From contig NZ_JAFKON010000003.1 in NCBI RefSeq assembly GCF_022803015.1, positions 372,001 through 436,000 of the forward strand: DNA of 64,000 nucleotides, written 5' to 3'. The DNA comes from Arthrobacter humicola. Lineage in GTDB: Bacteria; Actinomycetota; Actinomycetes; Actinomycetales; Micrococcaceae. The notes under the pieces were generated by a model. That model saw only the letters and a program-made list of their open reading frames with translations, was not told where the DNA came from and ran no database searches. How positions within the stretch are numbered: position 1 is the first letter of the stretch; every line of letters begins with the position of its first letter. The position numbers were made by a program, and so were the translations under genes. Below are positions 42,995-53,811 of this stretch, piece by piece.

Positions 42995-44212
42995 TTACTT
43001 GAGGAAGTCCGGGACATCAAGGTCATCGGAGTGCCGGCCGGACAGGTCCGGCTCCACGACGGCCGGAAGGTCGACGTCGAAGCCCGAATCGGCCGGTACG
43101 GCAGAGGGGCGCTGCTGGCCCCAGCCGCCGTAGCCGGAGGCGCCGACGGTGGCGTGCAGCGGCTGGACCGGGGCGGAGGCGGGTGCCTGCGCCGGCGCCG
43201 GGGCGGCGGTCGCGGGCCGCTGCGGCGCGGCCGGCAGGGACTGGTCCATGGACGGCGAGGTCGCCTTGACGTCGTCGAAGCCGGCGGCGATGACGGTGAC
43301 GCGTGCCTCGTCGCCGAGGGCGTCGTCGATCACGGCACCGAAGATGATGTTGGCCTCCGGGTGGGCGACTTCCTGCACCAGGCGGGCTGCCTCGTTGATT
43401 TCGAAGAGGCCAAGGTCCGAACCGCCCTGGATGGACAGCAGCACGCCGTGCGCGCCGTCGATCGATGCTTCCAGCAGCGGGGAGGCGATGGCCAGCTCCG
43501 CGGCCTTCACGGCGCGGTCTTCGCCGCGGGCAGAACCGATGCCCATCAGCGCGGAACCGGCACCCTGCATGACGGACTTGACGTCGGCGAAGTCGAGGTT
43601 GATCAGGCCGGGGGTGGTGATGAGGTCCGTGATGCCCTGGACACCGGAGAGCAGGACCTGGTCGGCGGAACGGAACGCGTCCAGGACCGAGACGTTGCGG
43701 TCGCTGATGGAGAGCAGGCGGTCGTTCGGGATCACGATCAGGGTGTCGACTTCATCGCGCAGGGCGTCGATGCCGGCCTCGGCGGAGCCGGCACGGCGGC
43801 GGCCTTCGAACGTGAAGGGGCGCGTCACGACGCCGATGGTCAGGGCACCAAGGGACCGGGCGATCCGGGCGACAACGGGGGCGCCGCCGGTGCCGGTTCC
43901 GCCGCCTTCGCCGGCGGTGACGAAGACCATGTCTGCGCCCCGGATGACCTCTTCGATTTCATCGGCGTGGTCCTCCGCGGCCTGCCGGCCAACTTCAGGG
44001 TTCGCGCCAGCACCGAGTCCACGGGTCAGCTCACGCCCGACGTCGAGCTTGACGTCGGCATCGCTCATCAACAATGCCTGGGCATCGGTGTTGATGGCAA
44101 TGAATTCGACGCCGCGAAGACCGACCTCGATCATGCGGTTGACTGCGTTCACGCCACCGCCGCCGATGCCGACGACCTTGATGACGGCCAAGTAATTCTG
44201 CGGAGCTGCCAC
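42995..44212 (-). CDS. ftsZ: Cell division protein FtsZ
   Basis: 405-residue tubulin-like GTPase that forms the Z ring. The GTP-binding signature [12 protein letters not shown] (about 102-113), NTDAQAL and the T7 loop NLDFADVK are present. A ~60-residue Ala/Pro/Gln linker leads to the conserved C-terminal tail [10 protein letters not shown], the docking site for SepF and other partners. It starts with GTG at 44212 after AAGGGA. A 254-bp upstream region with a palindrome gives it its own promoter within the dcw cluster. Confidence 0.99.
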   Translation of the reverse strand: MAAPQNYLAVIKVVGIGGGGVNAVNRMIEVGLRGVEFIAINTDAQALLMSDADVKLDVGRELTRGLGAGANPEVGRQAAEDHADEIEEVIRGADMVFVTAGEGGGTGTGGAPVVARIARSLGALTIGVVTRPFTFEGRRRAGSAEAGIDALRDEVDTLIVIPNDRLLSISDRNVSVLDAFRSADQVLLSGVQGITDLITTPGLINLDFADVKSVMQGAGSALMGIGSARGEDRAVKAAELAIASPLLEASIDGAHGVLLSIQGGSDLGLFEINEAARLVQEVAHPEANIIFGAVIDDALGDEARVTVIAAGFDDVKATSPSMDQSLPAAPQRPATAAPAPAQAPASAPVQPLHATVGASGYGGWGQQRPSAVPADSGFDVDLPAVVEPDLSGRHSDDLDVPDFLK

Positions 44213-44278
44213 GTTACGTGTCCCTTGTTCGTGTACTAATGCGAAAACTGATCGAGTCCTGCTTGAAGCTTTGAACCT

Positions 44279-44311
44279 TAACCTTCGACTTGAAGGTTAT
44301 AGTTATGTCAA
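44279..44311 (-). promoter_or_regulatory. ftsZ promoter with palindrome
   Basis: On the minus strand TTGACA (44311-44306) and TATAAC (44301-44296) are candidate promoter boxes; TATAAC runs into an 8-bp perfect inverted repeat TAACCTTC-gactt-GAAGGTTA (44279-44299) placed where transcription would begin. Looks like an operator. Confidence 0.45.
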
Positions 44312-44466
44312 GTAACTCATGTCTGTGACGGTATTTCCTATGCAGGGGACATTCAATAACCGCCCGGGGCGTGTCGCGCGAATACCGGGCAAATAGCCCC
44401 TGTAAGTAGTCCCGCGGGCAGCTGGACGTCCGCTGGACACCCGGCCGCGGCGGATCCGATTGCCGG

Positions 44467-45396
44467 CTACCGTGTGACAGGGTGCCGGGGCACGCTGACA
44501 TCGTAGACCTTCACCGGGTTTTTGGGGTCGGCCGGGACCTTCAGGAGGGCAGAAAGGACCCGTGCCTTCAGCTCCTTCTCCCCCGCGTTGCCCCAGACGA
44601 TTGTCTGCCCGTCGACGAGTTTGAGTTCGACGGCGTCGGCCGACGCGGCAGAGGCGTTGGAGAGCCGCGCCAGCACATCCGCCGGCAGGGCCCCCAGGAC
44701 CGCCGTGATGGCCTGGAACAGGTCCTTCGGCAGCGTTCCGCTGCCGCCGTCGATCACCGGCAGCGATACCGAGGCGGCATCGGCGGTGGTGCTGAGCTGG
44801 ACACCGTCGACGTCCACCAGCTGGAAGGTCTTGCCCTGCTTGACCAGGGCCACGGGAATGCGCTCGGTGACGTGCACCTGCAAGGTGGCGGGCGGCAGCG
44901 CCTTCGCGGTGACGTCCTTGACCTGGACCAGCGGCTTGAGCAGGGCTGTGACCTCCTCCTCGCTGATCTGCGGCAGCGGCTTGCCCTGAAGGGGCGCGAG
45001 TGCGGCCTGGACCTGATCCGGGTGCAACATCTTTGTACCCTCCACCGTGACCGAGCGCAGGGCCAGCACCGGCGAGTAGACGGCGGCCGCGACGATCCCC
45101 GCCATCAGCACAGCCACGATCCCGATGGTGCTCAGCAGGATCCGCCGGCGGCGCTTGCCCTTGGGCTCGGGGAAGGACAGCACCTTGCCGGGACCGTTGT
45201 CCGGGGTGCCCTGCGGGTTCTGCGGATTGCGGGACCGGCCGACGGCGGTGTCCGCGGCGGTGTCCGTGGCGGTCTTGGACGCAGAAATGACATCCGTGCC
45301 AGTACCGGCGGACGGCGGCCGGGAGCCGGATCCGCCGGTGCCGGACCCGCTAGTGCCGGACCCGCCACGGTAGGTGGGGCGCCTGGTGCTAGGCAC
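44467..45396 (-). CDS. ftsQ: Cell division protein FtsQ
   Basis: 309-residue bitopic division protein. A long polar Gly/Ser/Thr cytoplasmic part (1-80) precedes a basic stretch KGKRRRR and the membrane helix (about 86-108), then the POTRA domain (LRSVTVEG to about 180) and the beta domain. It connects FtsI, FtsL and the ring. The GTG at 45396 overlaps murC by 8 bp. In a dcw cluster without ddl or murB, it directly follows murC. Confidence 0.94.
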   Translation of the reverse strand: MPSTRRPTYRGGSGTSGSGTGGSGSRPPSAGTGTDVISASKTATDTAADTAVGRSRNPQNPQGTPDNGPGKVLSFPEPKGKRRRRILLSTIGIVAVLMAGIVAAAVYSPVLALRSVTVEGTKMLHPDQVQAALAPLQGKPLPQISEEEVTALLKPLVQVKDVTAKALPPATLQVHVTERIPVALVKQGKTFQLVDVDGVQLSTTADAASVSLPVIDGGSGTLPKDLFQAITAVLGALPADVLARLSNASAASADAVELKLVDGQTIVWGNAGEKELKARVLSALLKVPADPKNPVKVYDVSVPRHPVTR

Positions 45397-46789
45397 CGGC
45401 GGCCTCGGCCGTCAGGGCCTCGACAATCAGCGGCCCGTAGGCCGTGACGTCCCCGGCGCCGGCGGTCAGCACGATGTCCCCGGGGCCGGCGGCCGCCAGC
45501 AGCGCCCGCACAGCCTCCCCGTCGGGTCCGACAAGGCGGCCGCCTGAGCCCAGGTGCTCGGCGATCAGCCCGCTGGTGACCCCTGGAATGGGATCCTCGC
45601 GGGCAGGATAGATGTCCAGGACCAGGGCCGTGTCCGCCGTGTTGAGCGCTTCGGCGAACTCGCGGGCAAATTCGCGGGTTCGGGAAAACAGGTGCGGCTG
45701 GAAGAGCACGTGCACCTTGTGCTCCCCGGCGACGGCACGTGCCGCGGACAGGGCGGCGCGGACTTCCGTGGGGTGGTGGGCATAGTCGTCGTAGACGCGG
45801 ACGCCGCGGCCCTCCCCCTTGAACTCAAAACGGCGCGAGGCGCCGGAGAAGTGGGCCAGTGCCGCCGCAGCGGTGTCGGGCGCGACGCCGAGTTCGACCG
45901 CCACGGCAAAGGCGGCGGCAGCGTTGAGTGCGTTGTGCCGGCCCGGAACCTGCAGTTCGACGCCGAACGTGCCCGCCGTCGTCGAGATCCCCATCCGGCC
46001 AGGTCCCGCGTCGTGCAGCCGGATGGCGGCGTCGGCGGCGGTTCCGTAAAGCACCACGCGGGTGTTGCCGCGGGCCAGGGTGCGCTCGGCCAGTGCCCTG
46101 GCCCCGGGGTCGTCAGCGCACGCCACCAGGACGCCGTCCGCCGGGAGCAGTGCCGTGAAGCTGTCGAAGGAAGCATAGACGGCCTCGGCGGTGCCGTAGA
46201 AGTCCAGGTGGTCCGGCTCGACGTTGGTCACCACGGCGATCGTGGGGCGGTAATTCAGGAAGGAGCCGTCCGACTCGTCGGCCTCGGCGACGAAGATGCC
46301 CGCCGTGCCGTGTGCCGCGTTGACTCCGAGCGCCGGGACGTTGGCGCCGATCGCGAAAGACGGGTCCAGCCCGGCGCCCTGCAGCAGCACCGTGATCATG
46401 GAGGTCGTGGTGGACTTGCCGTGCGTTCCGGCGACTGCCACCACAGTGTCATCCGCCATCGTGGCGGCCAGCGCCTCGGAGCGGTGCAGCACCGGGAGTC
46501 CGGCGGCACGGGCCGCTGCGAGCTCGGGGTTGTCGGCCCGGATCGCGGAGCCGGCGACCACCGTCTGGGCGTCTCCCAGGTTGCCGGGAGCATAGCCGAC
46601 GGCGATCCGCGCCCCGGCGGCCGCGAGGTCCGCCATGACGGGCAGCGACTTGGCGTCGGAGCCGCTCACCGGGATGCCGCGGGCCACCATGATGCGGGCA
46701 ACGGCGGACATGCCGACGCCGCCGATGCCGATGAAGTGGACGCGGCCGAGGGATTCCAGGGCATGCGTGCCGTGTTGGGGCTGGGTCAT
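45389..46789 (-). CDS. murC: UDP-N-acetylmuramate-L-alanine ligase MurC
   Basis: 466-residue ATP-dependent ligase that adds L-alanine to UDP-MurNAc. Signature: IGIGGVGMSAVARIM (UDP-binding, about 17-31), ATP loop GTHGKSTTTSM (about 115), EADESDGSF, NVEPDHLDFY and DDYAHHPTEV. The start at 46789 lies 4 bp after the murG stop. A 5' extension in frame to 47050 passes through murG repeats and is not real. Confidence 0.97.
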   Translation of the reverse strand: MTQPQHGTHALESLGRVHFIGIGGVGMSAVARIMVARGIPVSGSDAKSLPVMADLAAAGARIAVGYAPGNLGDAQTVVAGSAIRADNPELAAARAAGLPVLHRSEALAATMADDTVVAVAGTHGKSTTTSMITVLLQGAGLDPSFAIGANVPALGVNAAHGTAGIFVAEADESDGSFLNYRPTIAVVTNVEPDHLDFYGTAEAVYASFDSFTALLPADGVLVACADDPGARALAERTLARGNTRVVLYGTAADAAIRLHDAGPGRMGISTTAGTFGVELQVPGRHNALNAAAAFAVAVELGVAPDTAAAALAHFSGASRRFEFKGEGRGVRVYDDYAHHPTEVRAALSAARAVAGEHKVHVLFQPHLFSRTREFAREFAEALNTADTALVLDIYPAREDPIPGVTSGLIAEHLGSGGRLVGPDGEAVRALLAAAGPGDIVLTAGAGDVTAYGPLIVEALTAEAAGA

Positions 46790-46793
46790 TGCT

Positions 46794-47996
46794 CTACTGC
46801 TTCCTGCCGTGCTGGTTCGGGCCCTGCTGTTTCGGACGCTGCTGTTTCGTGCCCGGTTGTTTCGGACGCTGCGGATTCCCGCTGTGCTCGTTCGAAGACG
46901 CGACGTCGAGGATGAGATCGGCCATGCGCCGGTCGGCGTCGCGGATGCCGAGCTGTTCGGCGCTGGCTGCCATCCGGGCCAGCCTGTCCGTGTCCAGCAG
47001 CAGGGGAATGATGTTCCCGCTGATCCAGTCGGCGGAGAAGGCCTTGTCATCGACGATCAATGCGCCTCCCGCGGCGACCAGGCCCGCGGCGTTCAGCGCC
47101 TGCTCGCCGTTGCCGATGGGCAGGGGCACGAAAACGGCAGGCACGCCCACGGCGGCCACCTCGCAGACCGTGGCGGCTCCGGCACGGGCCAGCAGCAGGT
47201 CCGCCGCGGCATAGACGGTTTCCATGCCGTCGACGTACTCCACCTGCCGGTAGCCTGGCGCGGCGAGCGGTTTGCCGTCGGCGTCGTGGACGGACTTGCC
47301 GCGGCCGGTGATGTGCAGGGTCTGCACGCCGGCGTCGGCGAGGGCCCCTACGGCCGCAGCGAGCGACCGGTTGATGCTCTGGGCGCCCGAGGACCCGCCC
47401 GTGACGATGAGCGTCGGCCGGTCCGCGTCCAGGCCGAGCGCCTGCCGTGCACCGGCCCGGGCGGCCGCGCGGTCGAGGCCGGAAATTTCGGGGCGCATGG
47501 GCATGCCTACGTGCCGGGCGGCGCGGCCCAGTTTGGTCTCGGCGAAGGCCACTGCCACGTGGGCGCCGAGGCCTGCGCCGACACGGTTGGCCAGGCCGGG
47601 ACGGGTGTTGGCCTCGTGGACCACGATTGGGATCTTCCGGCGCCGGGCAGCGAGGTACATCGGTGTGCACACGTACCCGCCGACCCCCACCAGGACGTCG
47701 GCGCCGGCCTCGTCCAGGATGGAACCCGCCTGCTTCACCGCACCGGCCATCCGGCCCGGCAGCCGGAGCAGATCCGCGGAAGGCTTGCGCGGGAGCGGGA
47801 CACGGCTGATGGTGGCAAGGTCCAGGCCGGCCGCCGGGACGAGCCGCGCTTCCATTCCGCCGGGGGTCCCGACAGCCAGAAGCTGCACTCCGGGGTGGGA
47901 CTGCCGGAGGGCGCCGGCAATTGCCAGCAGCGGGCTGATATGGCCGGCGGTTCCGCCGCCGGCAAGGACCACGGACAAGGGCGACTCGGTGTTCAT
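46794..47996 (-). CDS. murG: MurG (lipid II-forming N-acetylglucosaminyltransferase)
   Basis: 400-residue glycosyltransferase that adds GlcNAc to lipid [16 protein letters not shown] opens the protein, with [33 protein letters not shown] and [16 protein letters not shown] following. The ATG at 47996 is 10 bp after ftsW. The C-terminal ~28 residues are an unusual tail of five-residue units ([25 protein letters not shown]) encoded by a 15-bp tandem repeat; it is not needed for catalysis in relatives. Confidence 0.97.
   Translation of the reverse strand: MNTESPLSVVLAGGGTAGHISPLLAIAGALRQSHPGVQLLAVGTPGGMEARLVPAAGLDLATISRVPLPRKPSADLLRLPGRMAGAVKQAGSILDEAGADVLVGVGGYVCTPMYLAARRRKIPIVVHEANTRPGLANRVGAGLGAHVAVAFAETKLGRAARHVGMPMRPEISGLDRAAARAGARQALGLDADRPTLIVTGGSSGAQSINRSLAAAVGALADAGVQTLHITGRGKSVHDADGKPLAAPGYRQVEYVDGMETVYAAADLLLARAGAATVCEVAAVGVPAVFVPLPIGNGEQALNAAGLVAAGGALIVDDKAFSADWISGNIIPLLLDTDRLARMAASAEQLGIRDADRRMADLILDVASSNEHSGNPQRPKQPGTKQQRPKQQGPNQHGRKQ
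46810..46884 (-). repeat. 15-bp tandem repeats in murG 3' end
   Basis: About five 15-bp units of type TGCTGTTTCGGACGC on the plus strand, in frame, encoding the K/Q/P-rich tail of MurG. Confidence 0.75.
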
Positions 47997-48006
47997 GAAG
48001 GGCTGT

Positions 48007-49536
48007 TTACGCTTTCGTACGGTTCTTGGTGGCGGGGCTCTTGGCGGGGCTCTTGCTTGCGGGGGCCTTGGTGGGGCTCTTACTTGCGGGGGCTTTGGGT
48101 CGGGCTGCCGTGCGGGCGGCGGACCGGCTGGAGGCCGTGCTGGCGGCGGACCGGCTGGCGGCAGTCCTTGCAGCCCGGGCAGCGCGGGCCCTCCGCACGG
48201 AATTGGCAAAGGCGGCCGGGCCGAACCTGAGCATCTTCTTCGGCTGCATGCCCGGGTCCATCTGGGCCCGGGCCAGGGACAGGACGACGCCGATTGCGCA
48301 CAGCGACATCAGCAGGGCCGAGCCGCCATAGGAAATGAACGGCAAGGGGACACCGATCACCGGTGCCAGCCCGGTGACCACGGCCATGTTGACGCTGGCT
48401 TGGCCCAGCAGCCAGACCATGATCGTGCCGGCCAGGACGCGGTGGAAGACATCGTGCTGGGCGACGACCACGCGGTAGATGGCGGTGCCGAGGATGGCGA
48501 ACAGGACCAGGACGACGATCGTGCCGACCAGTCCGAGTTCCTCGCCGATGATCGCGAAAATGAAGTCGTTGTGCGCTTCCGGGATCCAGCTGTACTTCTG
48601 CCGGCTCTGGCCCAGTCCGACACCGAACCAGCCGCCGGATGCGAGCCCGTACAGGCCGTTGGTGGACTGGTAGTTCAGGTCGGAGCCGTCGGCGCAGGTC
48701 TGGCCCGTCCATGACAGGATGCGGCACATCCGGTTCGGGCTCGTGACGGCGAGGATCGTCGCGCCAAGGGCCAGGACCGCCCCGGCGAAGCCGAAAAGGT
48801 ACAGCCGCACGCCGGCGAAGAACAGCGCGGCGGCCACGATGATCATCACGATCATGGCCGTCCCGAGGTCGTTTCCGGCCAGGATGAGGCCCAGGACCGC
48901 AATGGCGCCCGGGAGCACGACCGGAATGAGCGCGTGGCGCCATTCGTGGAGGAGCTTGGCCTTGCGGTCAAGCACGGTGGCCATCCAGAGCGCGAGGGCA
49001 AGCTTGGCGGCTTCGGAGGGCTGGAACGTGAACGGACCGACGTCGATCCAGTTCTGGTTGCCCAGCGCGCTGCGTCCCACGAGGAGGACCAGGCCCAGCA
49101 GCGCAATGGCCAGGAAGATGAGCGGCCAGGCGAAGCGCCGTAGCCAGACCACGTTCACGCGGGAGAGGACAAGCATCGCGAAGACGCCAATCGCGGCGAA
49201 TCCGCCCTGTTTGAGGGCGGCCGAGTACGGCGACTCCCCCGCGGCGATGGCTTCTACGCTGGAGGCCGAGAGGACCATCATGATCCCGATCGCAGTCAGC
49301 GCCAGGGTGGAGCCAAGGATCAGGTAGTACGTGGATCCGTTGCGGGACTTGCCGGTGCCTTCCAGCGCGGACCAGAATCCGCGGCTCCAGGCACGCACCC
49401 GGGCCGCGGGGGTGACGGCGGGGCCGCCGGCCGTTGGCCGTGCCGCCGAAGGGGACGGACGGCCGGCGGGCGTGCCAGTGCTGGCCCCGCCTGCGGCGGA
49501 TCGTGCCGCCGTCGTACGTGTGGGCGTGCTGACCAT
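48007..49536 (-). CDS. ftsW: FtsW peptidoglycan glycosyltransferase
   Basis: 509-residue SEDS-family polymerase that builds septal glycan chains with FtsI. After a ~60-residue polar Ala/Thr/Pro N terminus there are about ten membrane helices, with [42 protein letters not shown] and [13 protein letters not shown] conserved. The C-terminal ~65 residues are an Arg/Lys/Ala/Ser/Pro tail with a repeated KAPASKSP motif, resembling histone H1 tails. GAGGAG precedes the ATG, inside the end of murD (2-bp gap). Confidence 0.97.
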   Translation of the reverse strand: MVSTPTRTTAARSAAGGASTGTPAGRPSPSAARPTAGGPAVTPAARVRAWSRGFWSALEGTGKSRNGSTYYLILGSTLALTAIGIMMVLSASSVEAIAAGESPYSAALKQGGFAAIGVFAMLVLSRVNVVWLRRFAWPLIFLAIALLGLVLLVGRSALGNQNWIDVGPFTFQPSEAAKLALALWMATVLDRKAKLLHEWRHALIPVVLPGAIAVLGLILAGNDLGTAMIVMIIVAAALFFAGVRLYLFGFAGAVLALGATILAVTSPNRMCRILSWTGQTCADGSDLNYQSTNGLYGLASGGWFGVGLGQSRQKYSWIPEAHNDFIFAIIGEELGLVGTIVVLVLFAILGTAIYRVVVAQHDVFHRVLAGTIMVWLLGQASVNMAVVTGLAPVIGVPLPFISYGGSALLMSLCAIGVVLSLARAQMDPGMQPKKMLRFGPAAFANSVRRARAARAARTAASRSAASTASSRSAARTAARPKAPASKSPTKAPASKSPAKSPATKNRTKA

Positions 49537-49538
49537 TG

Positions 49539-51125
49539 TTACTCCTCGCTGGTCTGAGCCTGCCCTTCCACGAGCTCGCGGACAGCTTCGATGAAGGCAT
49601 CGCCACGGTGAGCATAGGAAGAGAACTGGTCCATGGAAGCAGCCGCCGGGGCCAGCAGCACAGTGTCCCCGGAGGCGGCCAGCTGAGCCGCCGAGGCAAC
49701 GGCCTGGGCCATCACAGTCTCGCCGAAAATCGGCGAAGGGCCTGCGTCGGCTTTGGCCATACCGGCAGTCTGCACGTCTTCAGTCTCGCCCTTGCCCTGC
49801 CCGATCACGGGGACATCCGGCGCGTGTCGCTTCAGGGCGGCCTGCAGATCGCTGGAGTCCGCGCCGATCAGGACCACGGCCTTGAGCCGGCTGCCCTGTT
49901 CCTGGATCAGGGAGTCGTAATTCACGCCCTTGGACAAGCCTCCCGCGATCCACACCACATTCTGGAATGCGGACAACGAGGCGGCGGCGGCGTGGGGGTT
50001 GGTGGCTTTGGAATCGTTGATCCACAGCACACCGTCGTGCCGGGCCACCAGCTGGATCCGGTGGTCTCCCGGAAGGTAGTTCAGCAGGCCCTTGCGCACA
50101 GCCGATGGCTCCACCCCGTAGGCCCTGACCAGGGCAGCGGCTGCCAGCGCGTTGGCCACCATGTGGCGCGGCGCCACCGGTCCCAGGTCGGCGATCGAGG
50201 CGAGTTCGGCCGCGCTGTCCTTGCGTTCGGCGATGAACGCCCGGTCAACCAGCAGCCCTTCCACGACGCCGAGCATGCTGATGGCCGGGGTCAGTGTGGT
50301 GAATCCCACGGCCCGGCAGCCTTCCACCACGTCCGCGTCCTCGACCATGCGTTCGGTCTCGATCTGCTCGGCGTTGTAGATGCAGGCCTTCTGCGTGTTC
50401 GCGTAGACCTTGGCCTTGTCGGCGAGGTAGGAGGCGTAGGAGCCGTGCCAGTCCACGTGGTCTTCAGCGACGTTGAGGCACACGCTGGCCACCGGCGACA
50501 CCGAGTGGCTCCAGTGCAGCTGGAAGCTGGACAGTTCCACCGCGAAGGCGTCGTAGTCCACGGGATCGCGCAGGGCGTCCAGGATCGGGGTTCCGACGTT
50601 GCCTACGGCGATCGCCTTCAGGCCGGCGGCCTGGAGCATGGACTCGGTCAGGCCGACCGTGGTGGTCTTGCCGTTGGTGCCGGTGATGGCCAGCCAGTCG
50701 GCGGTCTTGCGGCCCTCGCGTTCGCGGAGCCGCCAGGCGAGCTCGACGTCGCCCCACACCGGAATGTGCGCCCGCGCCGCTGCGGCGAGCAGGGCCTGGT
50801 CCGGGCGCCAGCCCGGGGACGTGACCACCAGGTCCGGCTTCTGCCCGTCGATCTTCGGAACAGACTCCACCGCATCCTCGCCCAGCAGGACGTCCACGGC
50901 GCCGACGATCCGGAGCGTGTCGGCCTGGGCCAGCGCCTTGGCGCTGGTGGCGGCGTCCACCACCACCACCCGGGCGCCGAGTTCAATGAGGGTGTCGGCG
51001 GCGGCGAATCCGGAGACGCCGATGCCGGTGACCACGACGCGCAGGCCGGCCCAGTCGGAATCCCAGGTGGTGAGTCCCTGCAGCCGGGGCGAGGTGGTGA
51101 GCGGGGCGGGGATGGGACCGGTCAC
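49539..51125 (-). CDS. murD: UDP-N-acetylmuramoylalanine-D-glutamate ligase MurD
   Basis: 528-residue ligase that adds D-glutamate. [17 protein letters not shown] near the N terminus, ATP loop [11 protein letters not shown] (about 138), [17 protein letters not shown] and [12 protein letters not shown] are conserved. A ~30-residue segment (AEERK-like region near 285) is longer than in E. coli MurD. The start is chosen at GTG 51125 because it overlaps the mraY stop as GTGA; ATG at 51140 would add MGGAA and overlap more. Confidence 0.95.
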   Translation of the reverse strand: MTGPIPAPLTTSPRLQGLTTWDSDWAGLRVVVTGIGVSGFAAADTLIELGARVVVVDAATSAKALAQADTLRIVGAVDVLLGEDAVESVPKIDGQKPDLVVTSPGWRPDQALLAAAARAHIPVWGDVELAWRLREREGRKTADWLAITGTNGKTTTVGLTESMLQAAGLKAIAVGNVGTPILDALRDPVDYDAFAVELSSFQLHWSHSVSPVASVCLNVAEDHVDWHGSYASYLADKAKVYANTQKACIYNAEQIETERMVEDADVVEGCRAVGFTTLTPAISMLGVVEGLLVDRAFIAERKDSAAELASIADLGPVAPRHMVANALAAAALVRAYGVEPSAVRKGLLNYLPGDHRIQLVARHDGVLWINDSKATNPHAAAASLSAFQNVVWIAGGLSKGVNYDSLIQEQGSRLKAVVLIGADSSDLQAALKRHAPDVPVIGQGKGETEDVQTAGMAKADAGPSPIFGETVMAQAVASAAQLAASGDTVLLAPAAASMDQFSSYAHRGDAFIEAVRELVEGQAQTSEE

Positions 51126-52231
51126 AGCAGCACCACCCATTCGGCGTAGAAGATGCCCAGGCCGGCGGCGACAAACAACCCGGACAGGATCCAGAACCGG
51201 ACCACCACCGTGACTTCGGCCCAGCCCTTGAGTTCGAAGTGGTGCTGGAGCGGTGCCATCTTGAAGAACCGTTTGCCCTTGGTGATTTTGAAGTAGCCCA
51301 CCTGGATGATGACCGAGAGCGTGATGAGGACGAAGAGCCCGCCGATGAAGGCCAGCAGCAGTTCAGTGCGGGACAGGATCGCGAAGGCTGCGACGGCGCC
51401 GCCGATGGCTAGGGAGCCGGTGTCGCCCATGAAGATCTTTGCTGGCGAGGTGTTCCACCACAGGAAGCCGACCATCGCCGCACTCAGGATGGCGGCCAGC
51501 AGGGCCAGGTCCAGAGGGTCGCGGACCGAGTAGCAGCCGCTGCCGGCCTGCCTCGGGGATCCGCAGGCCTGGTTGCTTTGCCAGATGCCCATGAGCGTGT
51601 AGGCCCCGAACACCATGACGGAAGCGCCGGCGGCCAGGCCGTCGAGGCCGTCGGTGAGGTTCACGCCGTTGGTCGCGGCCGTGACGATCAGGTTGGACCA
51701 CAGCACAAACAAGATGGCGCCGAGCACGGTTCCGGCGAACGCGAGGTTAAGCCACGGAATATCGCGCACCAGCGAGATCTGGGTGGACGCCGGGGTCAGG
51801 CCCGCGGCATTCGGGAAGTTCAGCGCCAGCACGGCAAAGATGATGCCAACAGCGCCCTGGAGGATCAGCTTGGCCTTGGCGTCCAGGCCCAGGCTGCGCT
51901 GCTTGGAGATCTTGATGAAGTCATCCAGGAATCCGACCAGCCCCATGCCCACCATGAGGAAGAGCAGGAGAAGCCCGGAGGCGCTTGGCCCCGGTGAGTG
52001 CGGGTTCATCATCCACATGATCAGGTGCGTGAGCCCGTAGCTGACCAGGACCGCGACGACCACAACGGTGCCGCCCATTGTGGGCGTGCCCCGCTTGGTG
52101 TGGTGGGAGGTGGGTCCGTCGTCCCGGATGAATTGTCCGTAGCCCTTGCGGACCAGGAACCGGATGAACAGCGGGGTGCCCACAAACGCGAGGAGCAGCG
52201 CCATTCCGGCGCCCATCAGCAGTGCAATCAC
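51122..52231 (-). CDS. mraY: Phospho-MurNAc-pentapeptide translocase MraY
   Basis: 369-residue membrane enzyme that transfers phospho-MurNAc-pentapeptide to undecaprenyl phosphate, forming lipid I. About ten membrane helices; Mg-binding DDFIK (about 108), the catalytic [10 protein letters not shown] and [11 protein letters not shown] (HHH-type) loops are present. GTG at 52231 overlaps the murF stop by 4 bp (GTGA). Confidence 0.98.
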   Translation of the reverse strand: MIALLMGAGMALLLAFVGTPLFIRFLVRKGYGQFIRDDGPTSHHTKRGTPTMGGTVVVVAVLVSYGLTHLIMWMMNPHSPGPSASGLLLLFLMVGMGLVGFLDDFIKISKQRSLGLDAKAKLILQGAVGIIFAVLALNFPNAAGLTPASTQISLVRDIPWLNLAFAGTVLGAILFVLWSNLIVTAATNGVNLTDGLDGLAAGASVMVFGAYTLMGIWQSNQACGSPRQAGSGCYSVRDPLDLALLAAILSAAMVGFLWWNTSPAKIFMGDTGSLAIGGAVAAFAILSRTELLLAFIGGLFVLITLSVIIQVGYFKITKGKRFFKMAPLQHHFELKGWAEVTVVVRFWILSGLFVAAGLGIFYAEWVVLL

Positions 52232-53805
52232 AGCTGTGCACTCCCTTCTGTGGCGGTTGCGGCAGTTCCCTCAGCAAGTCGCTCGGGAGAGTCTTGGGTG
52301 GCATGTGGGGGTAATGCTATCCGATCCCCCAAGTGGCGCAGCCCGATGCCGTTCGAAGACTTGAACAGGACCAGGTCGCCCGGCTGGAGCTCGGCTTGGA
52401 GAAGCTCGTAGGCCTCGTCCGCCGTCTCGGCGAAAACGCATTCGTCGCCCCAGGAGCCTTCGTTGACGGCGGAGACATACAGCGACCGCGCCTCCCGGCC
52501 CACCACGACGAGCCGGGAGATGTTCAGCCGCACCACCTGGGTGCCGACTGCCATGTGCTCGCGGATGGAATCCGGGCCCAGTTCCAGCATGGCGCCCAGG
52601 ACCGCCCAGGTGCGGCGGCCGTGGCCCAGTTCGGCCAGCGTCCGCAGTGCTGCCCGCATGGACTCCGGGTTGGCGTTGTAGGCATCGTTGATGACGGTCA
52701 CGCCGTCGGGACGCTCCGTGCGCTCCATCCGCCAGCGGCTGGCGGCGGTCTGAGCGCTGAGCGAGGCCGCGATCTGCGCGCCGGGGATGCCGGCCGCGTG
52801 CGCCGCGGCCGCGGCCGCGAGGAGGTTGGCCATGTGATGGGCGCCGATCAGCTTGGCGGCGACGTGGTGCCGGGTTGGTCCTTGCTCTGCTTTCCCGTCC
52901 GTCACGTCGGCGGGCAGGTAGAGCTCAAACTCCGGGTGGCCGTCGGCGTTCAGTTCCACATCCGCGGCCCTCACCACATCGGCTTGGGCCACGTCGGTCT
53001 GGATGGTGTTGTCCTGGCCGGTGGTGGCCGCGCGTGAGGTGTAACCGAGCACGCGGGCCCGGGTCCGGGTGGCCATCGCGGCGACGCGGGAGTCGTCCAG
53101 GTTCAGCACGGCGGTGCCCGCGGCCGGGAGCGCCTCCACGAGTTCGCCCTTGGCGACCGCGATGTTCTCGACGCCGCCGAACTCGCCGGCGTGGGCGGAG
53201 CCGACGCCGAGGACGACGCCGATCTCCGGCCGGACCATGTCCGCGAGGTATTGGATGTGGCCGATGCCCGTGGCGCCCATCTCGATGACGAGGTAGCGGG
53301 TGTCGAAGTCGGCTTTGAAGACTGTGAGCGGCACGCCGATCTCGCCGTTGTAGGACCCTTGCGGTGCAACTGTGGCACCTTCGGCGCCGGCGGCCGTGAA
53401 GATTCCGGCGAGCAGGTCCTTCGTGGTGGTCTTGCCGGCGGAGCCGGTGATGCCAACCACGGTGAAAGCGGCGCCGGCCGCGGCGCGGCTGGCGCGGATC
53501 CGGCGGACGGCTTCGGCGGCCAGCGCGCCCATGGCGAGGACAGCGTCCTCAACGACGACGGCGGGATAGTCCGTTCCGGCGGCGTCGGCCACTTCGCGCT
53601 CCACGAGCGCCAATACGGCGCCCCGGGCAAAGGCTGCGCCGACGAAGTCGTGTCCGTCGGCGTTCTCCCCCGGTTTGGCCACATAGAGGGAACCCGCCGT
53701 GGCCTCGCGGGAGTCGGTCACCACGGAGGCGGGGGTAATTCCCGGTTCCGCGGCGAGCCGGCCGTTGGTTATGTCGGCGATTTCCGCCGCTGTAAATGCA
53801 ATCAT
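52228..53805 (-). CDS. murF: UDP-MurNAc-tripeptide-D-alanyl-D-alanine ligase MurF
   Basis: 525-residue ligase that adds D-Ala-D-Ala. ATP loop [12 protein letters not shown] (about 121), [33 protein letters not shown] and the [11 protein letters not shown] segment are all present. A ~25-residue tail rich in Ala/Thr/Glu follows. The ATG at 53805 is 6 bp after the murE stop. Confidence 0.97.
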   Translation of the reverse strand: MIAFTAAEIADITNGRLAAEPGITPASVVTDSREATAGSLYVAKPGENADGHDFVGAAFARGAVLALVEREVADAAGTDYPAVVVEDAVLAMGALAAEAVRRIRASRAAAGAAFTVVGITGSAGKTTTKDLLAGIFTAAGAEGATVAPQGSYNGEIGVPLTVFKADFDTRYLVIEMGATGIGHIQYLADMVRPEIGVVLGVGSAHAGEFGGVENIAVAKGELVEALPAAGTAVLNLDDSRVAAMATRTRARVLGYTSRAATTGQDNTIQTDVAQADVVRAADVELNADGHPEFELYLPADVTDGKAEQGPTRHHVAAKLIGAHHMANLLAAAAAAHAAGIPGAQIAASLSAQTAASRWRMERTERPDGVTVINDAYNANPESMRAALRTLAELGHGRRTWAVLGAMLELGPDSIREHMAVGTQVVRLNISRLVVVGREARSLYVSAVNEGSWGDECVFAETADEAYELLQAELQPGDLVLFKSSNGIGLRHLGDRIALPPHATQDSPERLAEGTAATATEGSAQL

Positions 53806-53811
53806 CTCGGT

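Noticed and set aside
41825..44239. 804-codon frame antisense to yggS, pgeF and ftsZ
   Set aside because: Spans three real genes and the ftsZ terminator.
46790..47050. N-terminal extension of MurC
   Set aside because: Lies inside murG and its repeats; MurC family starts near residue MTQPQ.
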